Numbered from the stretch's first letter, positions 17,978-26,960 are shown. The stretch: 35,015 nucleotides of DNA from Pseudomonadota bacterium (GCA_021780935.1 JAJXXT010000161.1:1-35015); one strand, 5' to 3'. Notes: generated from the letters alone by a model not told the origin. Made by a program: numbers and translations.

Positions 17978-18062
17978 GTCTGCTCGGCCGGGCGCAGTTG
18001 GCGGTATGATCGCGCCAATCCCATCCGGCATAATCTTCGTCGCTCCAACAACATGGAGCACG

Positions 18063-19280
18063 ATGATCATGCCTCAATATTTGCAGACCTGCATCGAGCC
18101 GTATCTGGACTCGTTCGCCGAGAGCTTTGCGGCGGAGAATTACACGAGCGGCACGGTCAAGACCTACCAATCGATCCTGCGGAAGGTGGGTCACGCGATG
18201 GATGTCGAGGGCATCAGTCCATCGGCGTTGACGCCCGACATGGCCGAGCATCTGGGACGCAAGGTGCCGCGCAAGAAGACCGGCACGATATGGCCGCATA
18301 GGTTGGCCCGCCGGTTCGCGCAGCATCTGCTCGATATCGGCGTGATGCAGCCGGTGCCGTTGACCGAGGCGCAGCAGGCGCGCGCGACCCTGCTGGCGGA
18401 CTTCGAGACCTATCTGGTCAAGCATCGTGGCCTTAGCCCGCGGACGATCTATCACACCCTGCGGTTCGCCAACCGGTTCCTCGATCATCGCTTTGGCGAT
18501 ACGACGGTTGATCCGGGGCGGTTGCGGCCTGCCGACACGATCGGCTTCATTGAGCATGTGTTGGCGGGCGCGCGTCGCGACAAAACGATAGCGACGCATA
18601 TTCGCATCTTCCTGCAATATCTGTTCGGCAGTGGCGCGACAGGGACCAATCTGGCGCTGAGTCTGCCTAGGGCGGCGAGGCGCTGGGGCGCTCGACTGCC
18701 GCGCCATCTGTTGCCCGAGGGCGTTGAGGCGGTGCTCGCCTGCGTGCGCGATAACCCTCGGCACGGCGCGCGGGACTACGCAATGCTGCTCATCATGGCC
18801 CGCCTCGGCTTGCGTGCTGCCGAGGTTATCGCGATCCAACTGGACGATATCGACTGGCGCGCGGGCGAACTGTTGGTGCGTGGCAAGGGCAAGCTTCACG
18901 ATCGCTTGCCGATCAGCTCCGAAGTTGGCGATGCGCTGAGCCGCTACCTGCGCGAGGAACGCGGACCCGCGTCCTGCCGCACGATGTTCGTCACCCATCG
19001 CGCGCCGCATCGTCCGTTCAGGGACAGCCAGATCGTCAACGCCGTCCTCAAGGATGCGCTGAAGGCGACCGGCCAGAAGCCGATAACGCCCTACGTGGGA
19101 TCGCACCTGCTGCGTCATAGCCTTGCCACCCGGCTGGTGAACACGGGGGCCTCGCTCGAGGAGGTTAGCGATGTGCTGCGGCACCGCTCACGCTCGTCGA
19201 CCATGATATATGCCCGGCTCGACATTGATGGGCTGCGGTCCCTCGCAATGCCCTGGCCCGTGGCGGGAGGCGCGCAATGA
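18063..19280 (+). CDS. ritA: Tyrosine recombinase RitA
   Basis: About 405 aa, the first gene of a RIT trio. The N-terminal SAM-like core-binding domain (about 60-190) includes GLSPRTIYHTLRFANRFLDH. Catalytic domain: Arg I in RLGLRAAEVIAIQLDDIDW, the beta-hairpin Lys in VRGKGKLHDRLPI, SHLLRH for the second Arg, VLRHRSRSSTMIYARLD for the last His-equivalent and the nucleophile Tyr. All catalytic positions are present. I prefer ATG 18063, with GGAG four bases upstream; ATG 18069 is equally possible, and the open frame upstream to 18006 includes the element's end repeats. The stop overlaps ritB by ATGA. Confidence 0.9.
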   Translation: MIMPQYLQTCIEPYLDSFAESFAAENYTSGTVKTYQSILRKVGHAMDVEGISPSALTPDMAEHLGRKVPRKKTGTIWPHRLARRFAQHLLDIGVMQPVPLTEAQQARATLLADFETYLVKHRGLSPRTIYHTLRFANRFLDHRFGDTTVDPGRLRPADTIGFIEHVLAGARRDKTIATHIRIFLQYLFGSGATGTNLALSLPRAARRWGARLPRHLLPEGVEAVLACVRDNPRHGARDYAMLLIMARLGLRAAEVIAIQLDDIDWRAGELLVRGKGKLHDRLPISSEVGDALSRYLREERGPASCRTMFVTHRAPHRPFRDSQIVNAVLKDALKATGQKPITPYVGSHLLRHSLATRLVNTGASLEEVSDVLRHRSRSSTMIYARLDIDGLRSLAMPWPVAGGAQ

Positions 19281-20218
19281 GCCTCACCTTCCAGCTCGAC
19301 CGCTATCTGGCTGTGCGGCGCAGCCTCGGCTACGACCTGAGCACCAGCGAGCGCATCCTCCGCCGCTTCACGCGGTTCGCCGACGGCGAGTGTGCCACGC
19401 ATATCGACACGGCGCTGTTCTTGCGCTGGCACGCCACGCTCGGCGAGGCCAACGGCATGACGCGAGCGGCGCGGCTTACCGTCGTGCGCCTCTTCGCGCA
19501 GTGGCTGAGCAGCTTCGATCCGGCGCATGAAGCCCCGCCACGGGGGCTGTTGCCGAACACGGTGATGCGCTCGCGTCCGCATATCTACAGCGATGCCGAG
19601 GTCGCTTCGATCATCGCGGCTGCAAAAGCACTGCCGTCGATCTGCGGGTTGCGCGGACTGACCTACTCGACGCTGTTCGCACTCATCGCGATCACGGGCT
19701 TGCGCGTCAGCGAGGCGCTCCGGCTCGATGGCGACGATCTCGACGCCAATAATGGTGTCCTGCGGGTCCGACAGGGCAAGAACGGCAAGGAGCGGTTGCT
19801 GCCGCTCGCCCCCAGCACCGTCGAGCGACTGCTCGACTATCGCGTCGAACGCGACCGGTTGATCGGTCGTCCGGCGAGGCCGCTGTTCGTAACCGACAAG
19901 GCGACTCGGCTCACCGACTGTACGACCCGCTACAACTTCGCGCAGATATGTCAGCGGATCGGCTTGCGATCCGAACAGCAGTACCAGCGGCATGGCCGGG
20001 GGCCGCGCATCCACGATCTGCGCCACACCTTCGCCGTGCGCACGATGATCGACTGGTACCGGACCGGCAAAGACCCGGCGCGCGAGATGATCCGCCTGAC
20101 GACCTATCTGGGTCATAGCAGCCCCTCCGCGACGTACTGGTACATGGAGGCGGTACCGGAATTGCTCGATCTGGCGATGGCCCGCGCCACCGCGAGCGGC
20201 CTGGAGATGGCACAATGA
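19277..20218 (+). CDS. ritB: Tyrosine recombinase RitB
   Basis: 313 aa, second gene of the trio, joined to ritA and ritC by 4-bp ATGA overlaps. The core-binding domain lies in about 1-100 (LAVRRSLGYDLSTSERILRR, a hallmark opening of this subfamily). Catalytic domain: Arg I in ITGLRVSEALRLDGDDLD, the Lys in RVRQGKNGKERLLPL, HDLRHTFAVR, then a longer insert (IDWYRTGKDPAREM) before LGHSSPSATYWYME with the nucleophile Tyr. The insert between the HxLRH and GH boxes is usual for RitB-type proteins. Probably works with RitA and RitC, since the three genes are kept together in known RIT elements. Confidence 0.92.
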   Translation: MSLTFQLDRYLAVRRSLGYDLSTSERILRRFTRFADGECATHIDTALFLRWHATLGEANGMTRAARLTVVRLFAQWLSSFDPAHEAPPRGLLPNTVMRSRPHIYSDAEVASIIAAAKALPSICGLRGLTYSTLFALIAITGLRVSEALRLDGDDLDANNGVLRVRQGKNGKERLLPLAPSTVERLLDYRVERDRLIGRPARPLFVTDKATRLTDCTTRYNFAQICQRIGLRSEQQYQRHGRGPRIHDLRHTFAVRTMIDWYRTGKDPAREMIRLTTYLGHSSPSATYWYMEAVPELLDLAMARATASGLEMAQ

Positions 20219-21207
20219 ACGCCGTCACTTTGCCTGCGCTGATCCAGCGCTTCTTCACCGACCGGCTTTGCACGCAACTGGAGGCGAGCCGACATACAGT
20301 CGCCGGCTATCGCGATACGTTCCGGCTGCTGCTCAGATATGCGAGCGCTCGCCGCAAAAAGCCGCCGGTCAACCTGACGGTCGAAGACATCGACGCCGAT
20401 CTGGTCGCGGACTTCCTCACCCACACCGAGACCGCGCGGGGTAATAGCGCTCGTAGCCGCAACACCCGGCTCGCCGCCATCCGATCGTTCTTCCGCTTCG
20501 TCGCGATGACCGATCCGACCTGGCTGCTGCACTGCCAGCGTATCCTCGCCATGCCCAACAAGCGCTATGTGAAGCGTGCGGTCACGTTCCTCGATGCCGA
20601 GGAAATGGCGGCGTTGCTGGCGGCTCCGGATCGTACGACATGGGCGGGCCGGCGCGACCATGCTCTGCTGCTGCTCGCGATCCAGACAGGCCTTCGGGCT
20701 TCCGAACTGGTCGGTCTCACGCGGGGCGATGTCGTGCTGGGGACCGGCGCGCACATCCGTTGCATGGGCAAGGGCCGGAAGGAGCGCGCCACTCCGCTTC
20801 GCCGCGAGACAGCCAAGCTGCTGGCGACATGGATCGGCGCCGACAAGGATGAAGGCAAGCCACTGTTCCCGTCGATCCGGGGCGAACGGCTGAGCCGTGA
20901 CGCTCTTGAGCATCTGGTCCGCAAGCACTGCCTCACGGCGTCGCGCGCGTGCCCGAGCATCGGCACCAAGCGGGTCACGCCACATACGCTGCGCCACAGC
21001 ACGGCGATGGACCTGCTCCACCACGGTGTCGATCAAGCGGTGATCGCGCTCTGGCTTGGTCACGAGAACGTCGAGACCACCCAGATCTACATCCATGCCG
21101 ACATGCGGATGAAAGAAAAGGCCCTCGCTCGCATCGCCGCCCCAGCTACGCCGCCGGGCCGGTTCCGGCCCGACGATCAACTCCTCGCGTTCCTGGAAGG
21201 GCTCTGA
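20215..21207 (+). CDS. ritC: Tyrosine recombinase RitC
   Basis: 330 aa, last gene of the trio and the most XerC/D-like. The core-binding domain has ASRHTVAGYRDTFRLLLRY and SARSRNTRLAAIRSFFRF. Catalytic domain: Arg I in QTGLRASELVGLTRGDV, Lys in CMGKGRKERATPL, TPHTLRHSTAMDLL, WLGHENVETTQIYIHAD with the nucleophile Tyr, then the C-terminal helix MRMKEKALARI. The set is complete. The stop at 21205-21207 is immediately followed by a TTATGCCG arm (21208-21215), so the coding region runs right up to the right-end repeat cluster. Confidence 0.93.
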   Translation: MNAVTLPALIQRFFTDRLCTQLEASRHTVAGYRDTFRLLLRYASARRKKPPVNLTVEDIDADLVADFLTHTETARGNSARSRNTRLAAIRSFFRFVAMTDPTWLLHCQRILAMPNKRYVKRAVTFLDAEEMAALLAAPDRTTWAGRRDHALLLLAIQTGLRASELVGLTRGDVVLGTGAHIRCMGKGRKERATPLRRETAKLLATWIGADKDEGKPLFPSIRGERLSRDALEHLVRKHCLTASRACPSIGTKRVTPHTLRHSTAMDLLHHGVDQAVIALWLGHENVETTQIYIHADMRMKEKALARIAAPATPPGRFRPDDQLLAFLEGL

Positions 21208-21219
21208 TTATGCCGAACA

Positions 21220-21269
21220 GCCGCATGGCCAATGCCGGGCTATCCGGCCTCCAGCGGAGGCCATGCGGC
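21220..21269. repeat. 11-bp inverted repeat in the RIT right end
   Basis: GCCGCATGGCC (21220-21230) and GGCCATGCGGC (21259-21269) are exact reverse complements 28 bases apart. They lie between ritC and the right 28-bp repeat and overlap the latter by five bases. They could fold as a transcript-end hairpin or pair recombinase sites. Confidence 0.7.
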
Positions 21270-21292
21270 ATAATCCGGATCGCGGCATTATG
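21265..21292 (-). repeat. RIT element 28-bp inverted repeat, right copy
   Basis: Exact reverse complement of 17950-17977. Unlike the left copy it is not at the very end: 24 further element bases follow before the flank. Confidence 0.9.
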
Positions 21293-21293
21293 A

Positions 21294-21319
21294 CCGTTAT
21301 GCCGATATCGGCATAACGG
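21294..21319. repeat. 26-bp perfect palindrome at the RIT right junction
   Basis: The palindrome at 21294-21319, centred on CCGATATCGG, reads the same on both strands over 26 bases. It consists of two inverted 8-bp arms TTATGCCG (21297-21304) and CGGCATAA (21309-21316) separated by four bases, the form of a tyrosine recombinase core site. Its last three bases overlap the CGGCCA flank. Confidence 0.85.
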
Positions 21320-21407
21320 CCACTGGTCAGGCGCGGCCCATCGGCTGGCCCGCGACATGTCCGGCGGCTTCGGCTCCGCCAGCTACGCCAAGGAAGAACT
21401 GGTCGCC
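21317..21407 (+). pseudogene. ArdC-like antirestriction protein, middle part (about 30 codons)
   Basis: Between the RIT element and element 2, GGC CAC TGG onward reads GHWSGAAHRLARDMSGGFGS and then SYAKEELVA. This is the segment that normally follows HELGH in ArdC proteins and carries the helix with the conserved Glu residues. It is in frame with the upstream part when the RIT element is removed and with the downstream part when element 2 is removed. It has no start of its own. Confidence 0.92.
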
Positions 21408-21421
21408 TTATCTGGACAGTC
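21408..21421 (+). repeat. Element 2 left terminal inverted repeat
   Basis: TTATCTGGACAGTC, 12 of 14 identical to the inverted right end (TTATCCTGACAGTC). An inverted CTGGACA...TGTCCAG pair (about 21412-21456) adds a second, subterminal motif. Confidence 0.85.
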
Positions 21422-21592
21422 TGCACCGGCTCTTCATTGAGCTCGGAGGACTTGTCCAGGTAGCGAACAGGAGGGACCCGCGCGCGACGCGCAGTGCCCT
21501 CACGAGCGACGGAGCGGCGCGCGCGGGAGGTGCCTGTTTGCCCACCTGGGCAAGTCCGGGGATGGGGGTCCGGGGGAAGGGGGCAACAGGCC

Positions 21593-23005
21593 ATGGGTGA
21601 CTTTGCGCTTGCGGCGTCGGCCATTATCTCGATCCAGGAGCGCCGAACGGCGGAAGGCCTTGACCGCCATGTCCCGATCATCCTCTGCGACGGCGTTCCC
21701 TACGACGCCGACCTCGACCGCTTCTTCCTTGATCTGCCGCTCAACGGCGTTCGCTCACCCCACTCATTGCGCGCCTACGGCTATGACGTCGCGGTGTGGG
21801 TCCGGTTTCTGCACGTCGCCTGCGGCAAGACGGTCTGGGCCGCCACGCGGGCGGATGTCGATGCCTTCCACCGTGCGCGGCGGCGCGAGGCCCCTGGTGC
21901 GCGCATCTCCGCCGTGTCCTGGAACCGCAGCATTGCCGCGCTGGAGAAGCTTTACCGGTGGGCGCAGTCGGAAGGTCTCCTCGCGTCCAGCCCGTTCACC
22001 CATCGCGATGTCTGGCGGCAGGGTCATGGGAGCGGACGTGTCCGTGTCGTTGCGCATAACGATTCCTATGAGCGTGCCGCCAGGCGATCGGATGTCCGCT
22101 TCATCTCGCTCGAGGATTACCGCGTCTTTCGCGACGTCGGGCTTCGCGGCCTGACCGTGGACGGGGCCGAGCGCCCGGGCGCCAGGGACCGCAATGGCAC
22201 CCGCAACGCGCTCTTCGCCGAGCTGCTGGTCACGACCGGCCTGCGCCTTTCCGAGGCGTCGTTCCTGCTCGCGGTCGAGCTCGCGGATCTGGCGCGGCAC
22301 GCCGCGCGCGGCCGCCAGGCCCGGTTCGAACTTCCGTGCGCATTGACCAAGGGCGATCGCGGCCGAAGCACCCTTCTGCCTCGACGGCTCCTGCAGCAGA
22401 TCGCAGCCTACATCACGGTCGAGCGCACCCACGCCACCACCAAGTTCAAGAACGGCAAGGCCTGGAACGCGATCCAGCAGCCGATCTTCGTCCGTCGCCC
22501 CGAGCCCGACGCGACCGGCCTGGCGCTCCGCGTGGGCGGCACGATTTCGTTCGACGCCCTGACCCCGGACGAACGCGGCCGACTGCTCATCTGCGATGAC
22601 GAAGGCGACCCCCAAGAGCCGGCGGCCCTGTGGCTGACCGAGATCGGCCTCCCGGTCCGGCCCAACTCCTGGGAAGCCGCCTTCGCACGGGCGTCCCGTC
22701 GCTGTGTCGCCGCCGGCGTTCCCGTGAGGGTCAACCCGCACCAGCTCCGCCATACCTTCGCCGTCCACATGCTGGCGATGCTGATCCAGCACCGTCTCCG
22801 CGATGCGGCTGGCGAGGGTCCGGTCGCCGGCATGGAAGGCTACCGCCAGCTGCTTGGCGATCCGCTCCAGCAGGTCCAGCGCCTTCTCGGCCATGCCAGC
22901 CTGACGACCACGTACATCTATCTCGATCATATCGCCGCGCGCTCCGATACGGTCGACGCGGCCGTCGAGGAACTGCTGGCTCTCGTTCCGAAGACGGCAT
23001 CGTGA
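21593..23005 (+). CDS. Tyrosine-type recombinase/integrase, first of the element 2 trio
   Basis: 470 aa, with start ATG 21593 after a G-rich AAGGGGG stretch. The open frame extends upstream to 21494, but that part is low-complexity and unlikely to be coding. A core-binding domain (about 40-150) contains SPHSLRAYGYDVAVWVRFLH. Catalytic domain: Arg I in TTGLRLSEASFLL, HQLRHTFAVHM, QRLLGHASLTTTYIYLDHI with the nucleophile Tyr at about 443. The set is complete. A long insert (ALTKGDRGRSTLLPRRLL to RRPEPDATG) lies between the Arg I and HxLRH boxes, and another (LRDAAGEGPVAGMEGYRQLL) before the GH box. The stop overlaps the next start as GTGA. Probably the main catalytic subunit of the element 2 recombinase. 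Confidence 0.9.
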   Translation: MGDFALAASAIISIQERRTAEGLDRHVPIILCDGVPYDADLDRFFLDLPLNGVRSPHSLRAYGYDVAVWVRFLHVACGKTVWAATRADVDAFHRARRREAPGARISAVSWNRSIAALEKLYRWAQSEGLLASSPFTHRDVWRQGHGSGRVRVVAHNDSYERAARRSDVRFISLEDYRVFRDVGLRGLTVDGAERPGARDRNGTRNALFAELLVTTGLRLSEASFLLAVELADLARHAARGRQARFELPCALTKGDRGRSTLLPRRLLQQIAAYITVERTHATTKFKNGKAWNAIQQPIFVRRPEPDATGLALRVGGTISFDALTPDERGRLLICDDEGDPQEPAALWLTEIGLPVRPNSWEAAFARASRRCVAAGVPVRVNPHQLRHTFAVHMLAMLIQHRLRDAAGEGPVAGMEGYRQLLGDPLQQVQRLLGHASLTTTYIYLDHIAARSDTVDAAVEELLALVPKTAS

Positions 23006-24801
23006 GTAACCGCCCGAGCAAGGGTCATCGGGTCGCCTTCGGCCGCGACGACGGCCTCGCCATCCCGTCTGATCCCGATCCCATCACCGGCCTGCGCTTC
23101 ACCATCGTCGCGCAGAACGGCGGCGAGGCCCTTATCGACTTCACCGCGCTGCGGCATCGGCGCCTCGCCCTGGCCGCAGCGCGGGCGCTTCGTCACCTCG
23201 CAGCACCAGGGGGACCGCTCGGCGCCCGCATGACCGTGATGGCTTATGCCGTCACCGTGCCCAAGTTCTTCGCCAACCTTGGGGAATCCCGCGAGCCGGT
23301 CGACGGCATCAGCGCGCTGCAGGCGAGGCATGTCGATCGGTTCGAGGCGTGGCTCGAAGCGCGCGGCCTCACCCGCATTCATCTCTACACCCTGCTTGCC
23401 AAGGTCGTCGGCGTGCTCCGGCAGATCGCGATCGACAGTCCCGACGAGGTGTCGTCCAACCTCCGCGACCGTCTGCGCTATGTCAGCGCCAAGCCGTTCC
23501 AGCGTTCGCGGCCACGTGACGCCTACAGCCCTTACGTCGCACGCCAGCTTCGCGACGCCGCACGGGACGATGTCGCCGCCGTGATCCGGAGACTCCAGGA
23601 GCAACCGCCTCCGGATCCCGATCCCGTTCTGCACCGGATGCAAGCCGCCGTTCACGCCATCATCGAGGAGCGCGGCCTCGTCCGCCACAGCGAACCCGCA
23701 TTCATGTCCCTCTACCATGCCCGACGGCGCCGCGGTCGGCCGAACGAGCATCTTGTCGATGAGCTCCACGGCTGCCGCTATCTCACCGACGACGATGTCG
23801 TGCCGTTCCTCGTCTTGCTGGCACTGGAGACCGGCCTGGAGATCGAGTGCTGCAAGGCGCTCACGGTTGACTGCCTCCAGAACGCATCAGGCGGGACGGT
23901 CGAGATCGCCTACCCCAAGCGCCGGGCCCGGGGTGCCGAGCACAAGCGCCTCCGGGTCCGCGACGGCGGCTCGACCACGCCCGGCGGCCTGATCCGCCGG
24001 CTCATCGAGATGACGGCGGCGGCCCGGCGGTTCCATCCGAGCGAGAGCCTCTGGGTCTATTGCGGCACCGGCAGATTCGCCGCGGGCATTCGCCACCCGC
24101 AGGCGCCCGTCGATGCGTGGACACGCCGGCACGGCATCATCGACGATGACAGGCGTCCGCTCCGCCTCCTCTTGTCCCGCCTGCGCAAGACCCACAAGGC
24201 GCTGTGGTACCTCAAGACGGAAGGCCACATGGCGCGCTTCGCGGTCGGCCATACACGCGAGGTCGCCGCGCGTCACTATGCCGACGTGCCGGCACTGCGG
24301 TCGCTGCACGAGGCGACCGTCGCTGAGGCGTTCCGGGAGGCAGTGGCCTCGGCCGTCACGCCGACCGTTCTCACCCCCGAACAGGAAGCAGCCTGGCGGG
24401 CGGATCCGGCGCACGCACCCAGCCTTCCCGGGGAGCTTGATCCTGCGGTGCTTCTCGGCGGCGAACAGGATGTCTGGCTCGCCAGCTGTGCCGGGTTCCA
24501 TGCGAGCCCACACGCCCCGGCAGGCGCACCGTGTCCGCTCCCGTTCTGGGGCTGCCTCGAATGCCCGAACGCAGTGATCACCGCCCGCAAGCTCCCTGCG
24601 ATCCTGTCCTTTCTGGACTTCATCGAGGATCAGCGTCGGGCGCTGCATGCCGGCGATTGGGCGGTCAAGTTCGGTCGCGCCCATGCGCGGATCACGAGCG
24701 ACGTGCTCCCCGCCTTCGGAGCCGCGATCGTCACCGAGGCGCGACGGGTGCTCGCGGCGGAACCTGTGCCGATCTATCTGCCGCCGGAAGCGCGCCTGTG
24801 A
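23002..24801 (+). CDS. Degenerate tyrosine recombinase-like protein, second of the element 2 trio
   Basis: 599 aa, with GTG start 23002 overlapping the previous stop as GTGA; no other start gives a sensible N terminus. It has the shape of a large recombinase: a helical N domain with TRIHLYTLLAKVVGVLRQIA, then a catalytic-fold region. The Arg I position reads TGLEIECCKALT, with Glu where Arg is required. The HxxR box reads SRLRKTHKALWY, and the last box VGHTREVAARHYADV keeps His and Tyr. Loss of Arg I suggests a non-catalytic subunit. The C terminus has a Cys motif CLECPNAVITAR also found, slightly changed, in the third protein (RCPNACITAR), so the two share a zinc-binding-like tail. It is translationally coupled on both sides. 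Confidence 0.8.
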   Translation: MSNRPSKGHRVAFGRDDGLAIPSDPDPITGLRFTIVAQNGGEALIDFTALRHRRLALAAARALRHLAAPGGPLGARMTVMAYAVTVPKFFANLGESREPVDGISALQARHVDRFEAWLEARGLTRIHLYTLLAKVVGVLRQIAIDSPDEVSSNLRDRLRYVSAKPFQRSRPRDAYSPYVARQLRDAARDDVAAVIRRLQEQPPPDPDPVLHRMQAAVHAIIEERGLVRHSEPAFMSLYHARRRRGRPNEHLVDELHGCRYLTDDDVVPFLVLLALETGLEIECCKALTVDCLQNASGGTVEIAYPKRRARGAEHKRLRVRDGGSTTPGGLIRRLIEMTAAARRFHPSESLWVYCGTGRFAAGIRHPQAPVDAWTRRHGIIDDDRRPLRLLLSRLRKTHKALWYLKTEGHMARFAVGHTREVAARHYADVPALRSLHEATVAEAFREAVASAVTPTVLTPEQEAAWRADPAHAPSLPGELDPAVLLGGEQDVWLASCAGFHASPHAPAGAPCPLPFWGCLECPNAVITARKLPAILSFLDFIEDQRRALHAGDWAVKFGRAHARITSDVLPAFGAAIVTEARRVLAAEPVPIYLPPEARL

Positions 24802-26960
24802 GCCTCGCCATTGCGCCGCTGGAGCTGGTTGCCGTTCCGGACGCCTCTCCCGTGCTGGCGAGCGCGCCGCTGCGGCCGGGGTTCAGCCGTGATGCTCTCT
24901 CCTGCTACGGCGACGCCAGTTGGGATCTCGGCCCCGCCGTCTTCCGCGAGAATGCCCGCCGATGTCACGTCACGGTGCATTTTGGCGCCGTTCCCGATCT
25001 GTCGGTGGCGCGCTGCCTGCGGGAGCACCTGTATGCGCGCCTCAACGTTGACCTTCCCGGCATCCGGCCGCCGCTCCCCCCGGCCAGCCTCCGGCAGATA
25101 TTCAACCGCGCGCGACGTTTCTTCGAATTCGTCCGAGCCGAGCTCGGCAGCTGCGATCTCGCCCGTGTCGACCAGGGCCTTCTCGACCGCTATGCCAAGC
25201 TGCTGGGCAATGGGCGATGCCGCCCGGTGATCGTCGCGCTCCTGCTCGAAGTCGTCTTCGATCTTCACGCCTACCGCGCGTATCTTCCAACCGCCGCGCT
25301 GGCCGTCGAGCCCTGGCCAGGGCGGTCCCGCTCGCAGGTCGCTGGCTATCGCTTTGTCCGCCGGGAGAATCAGACCCCACGCATCCCGGAAGCTGTGATC
25401 ACACCGCTGCTCGCATGGTCGCTCAAATACGTGACCGTCTTCGCGCCGGATATCCTCGCCGCGCGCCACGAGTTCTGTCGGCTCGAAGAACGGCAGGCGG
25501 CCTTGGTGGCCGCAGATGCAGGCCTTCCCCCGAACGACCGCCGCACACGCCGCCGGGAACGCGTCATGGCCTACCTTAAGGACCGCCGGCGCCAGGGCCG
25601 CGGCGTGCCGGTGTGGACCACTGCGCATAACGGCATCACGCGCCGCGATCCCGTCACGGGCACGGTCACCCCGCCGGTGAACTGGATGCTCCTGCACCAG
25701 CACGCCGGCATCGACGTGCACGCTGAGCCGAAGGCGCATCTTCAGCTCTCGACTGGTGCGCCGGATATGGTCGCCGCCGCGATCGCCGCGACCGGCATCG
25801 AGACCGGCGGCATGGATACACCGATCGCCATCGACCCAGCCACAGGCAGGCCCTGGCGGCCTCGCTTCGACGCCAGGACACTGGTCCACGAGGAGCGCAT
25901 GCTCCAGGCCGCATGCTACGTCATCTGCGCCTACCTCACCGGCATGCGCGATTGCGAGGTGCAGGCGATGCGCGCCGGCTGCCTGTCGCTGACCCGCAGC
26001 GCGGATGGCGTGATCGAACGGCATTGCGTCCGCTCTGCCGCTTACAAAGGCAAGTCGAGCCGCGGCGAGGCGGCCGAATGGGTCACCATCGAACCCGTCG
26101 CCGAGGCGATCCGCGTGTTGGAGCAGCTGTCGACACGCGCTTCCGCCCTTCGCGGATCCGATACGCTCTGGCCGGTGCTCGATCTCAGCCGCGCCAGCAA
26201 AGACCATGTGTCGGCGGAGATCGTCCGCCAGCTCAACGTCTATCGCGATCACCTCAATGCTCTGTTCGGCACACCGGACACGCCCATCGTGCCTCCCGGC
26301 CCGACCGGTGCTCCCTGGCGCCTCACCACGCGGCAGTTCCGCCGCACCATCGCCTGGCACATCGCTAACCGCCCCTTCGGCACGATCGCCGGCATGATCC
26401 AGTACAAGCATGCCTCGGTCGCCGCGTTCGAAGGCTATGCCGGGGCCAGCCGCTCGGGATTCCGTGCCGAGGTCGAGGCCGCACGCCGCCTCGGCCAGCT
26501 GGACGATATCCTCGGCTACTTCGGCGAGCGCCAAGCGGGCGCCGCGCTATTCGGTCCGGCCGCCGCGCGTGTCGGGCGCGCGCTCGATGCCGCCGCGGAC
26601 GAGCTTGGGCCCTGGCCCGGCATGATCGCCGATCGCGGCCGTCTTCGCACCTTGCTGGCATCCACCGCCCGCACGCTGCATGTCGGTATCCTCGCCGACT
26701 GCTTTTTCGACCCGGCAACCGCCGCCTGCCTCCGCCAGGCCACCGATCCCGACCGCACGGCGCCCATGCTGGCACTCTGCCAGCCGACCCGTTGCCCCAA
26801 TGCCTGCATCACGGCCCGCCATCGCCCCGCCTGGTCGCGCGCCGCCGCCGACGCGCGGGCGATGCTGACCGAGAAGCGCCTGTCGGCGCTGCAACGTGCG
26901 GCCCTCGCACAGGATCTCCGGCGCATCGAGGCCGTCCTCGACGGCATCCCCGACAAGTGA
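24798..26960 (+). CDS. Tyrosine recombinase-like protein, third of the element 2 trio
   Basis: 720 aa, with GTG 24798 overlapping the previous stop as GTGA. The N-terminal half is helical with a probable core-binding domain (LRQIFNRARRFFEFVRAEL near 95-115). Catalytic-fold boxes: Arg I in YLTGMRDCEVQAMRAGCL, TRQFRRTIAWHI in the HxxR position (Gln for His, both Arg present), YKHASVAAFEGYAGAS with His and the likely nucleophile Tyr. The tail has CQPTRCPNACITARHRPAW, matching the Cys motif of the second trio protein. Loss of the first His is common among active recombinases, so activity is possible. Followed by 218 bases without a gene and then ardC. Confidence 0.82.
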   Translation: MSLAIAPLELVAVPDASPVLASAPLRPGFSRDALSCYGDASWDLGPAVFRENARRCHVTVHFGAVPDLSVARCLREHLYARLNVDLPGIRPPLPPASLRQIFNRARRFFEFVRAELGSCDLARVDQGLLDRYAKLLGNGRCRPVIVALLLEVVFDLHAYRAYLPTAALAVEPWPGRSRSQVAGYRFVRRENQTPRIPEAVITPLLAWSLKYVTVFAPDILAARHEFCRLEERQAALVAADAGLPPNDRRTRRRERVMAYLKDRRRQGRGVPVWTTAHNGITRRDPVTGTVTPPVNWMLLHQHAGIDVHAEPKAHLQLSTGAPDMVAAAIAATGIETGGMDTPIAIDPATGRPWRPRFDARTLVHEERMLQAACYVICAYLTGMRDCEVQAMRAGCLSLTRSADGVIERHCVRSAAYKGKSSRGEAAEWVTIEPVAEAIRVLEQLSTRASALRGSDTLWPVLDLSRASKDHVSAEIVRQLNVYRDHLNALFGTPDTPIVPPGPTGAPWRLTTRQFRRTIAWHIANRPFGTIAGMIQYKHASVAAFEGYAGASRSGFRAEVEAARRLGQLDDILGYFGERQAGAALFGPAAARVGRALDAAADELGPWPGMIADRGRLRTLLASTARTLHVGILADCFFDPATAACLRQATDPDRTAPMLALCQPTRCPNACITARHRPAWSRAAADARAMLTEKRLSALQRAALAQDLRRIEAVLDGIPDK

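Larger units (their letters stand above)
17952..21316 (+). mobile_element. RIT (recombinase-in-trio) element inserted in the ardC zinc motif
   Basis: Three tandem tyrosine recombinase genes with ATGA overlaps, in the order and sizes of ritA-ritB-ritC, are bounded by repeats. The 6-bp flank CGGCCA occurs at both junctions (17946-17951 and 21317-21322). Removing one copy and the element restores CTC GGC CAC TGG, the HELGHW motif of ArdC. The outer bases are TAATGCCG on the left and CGGCATAA on the right. A 28-bp perfect inverted repeat lies at the left end and slightly inside the right end. Eight copies of the 8-bp arm lie within the two end regions. The direct repeat may be a target duplication or a shared crossover core. 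Confidence 0.9.
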
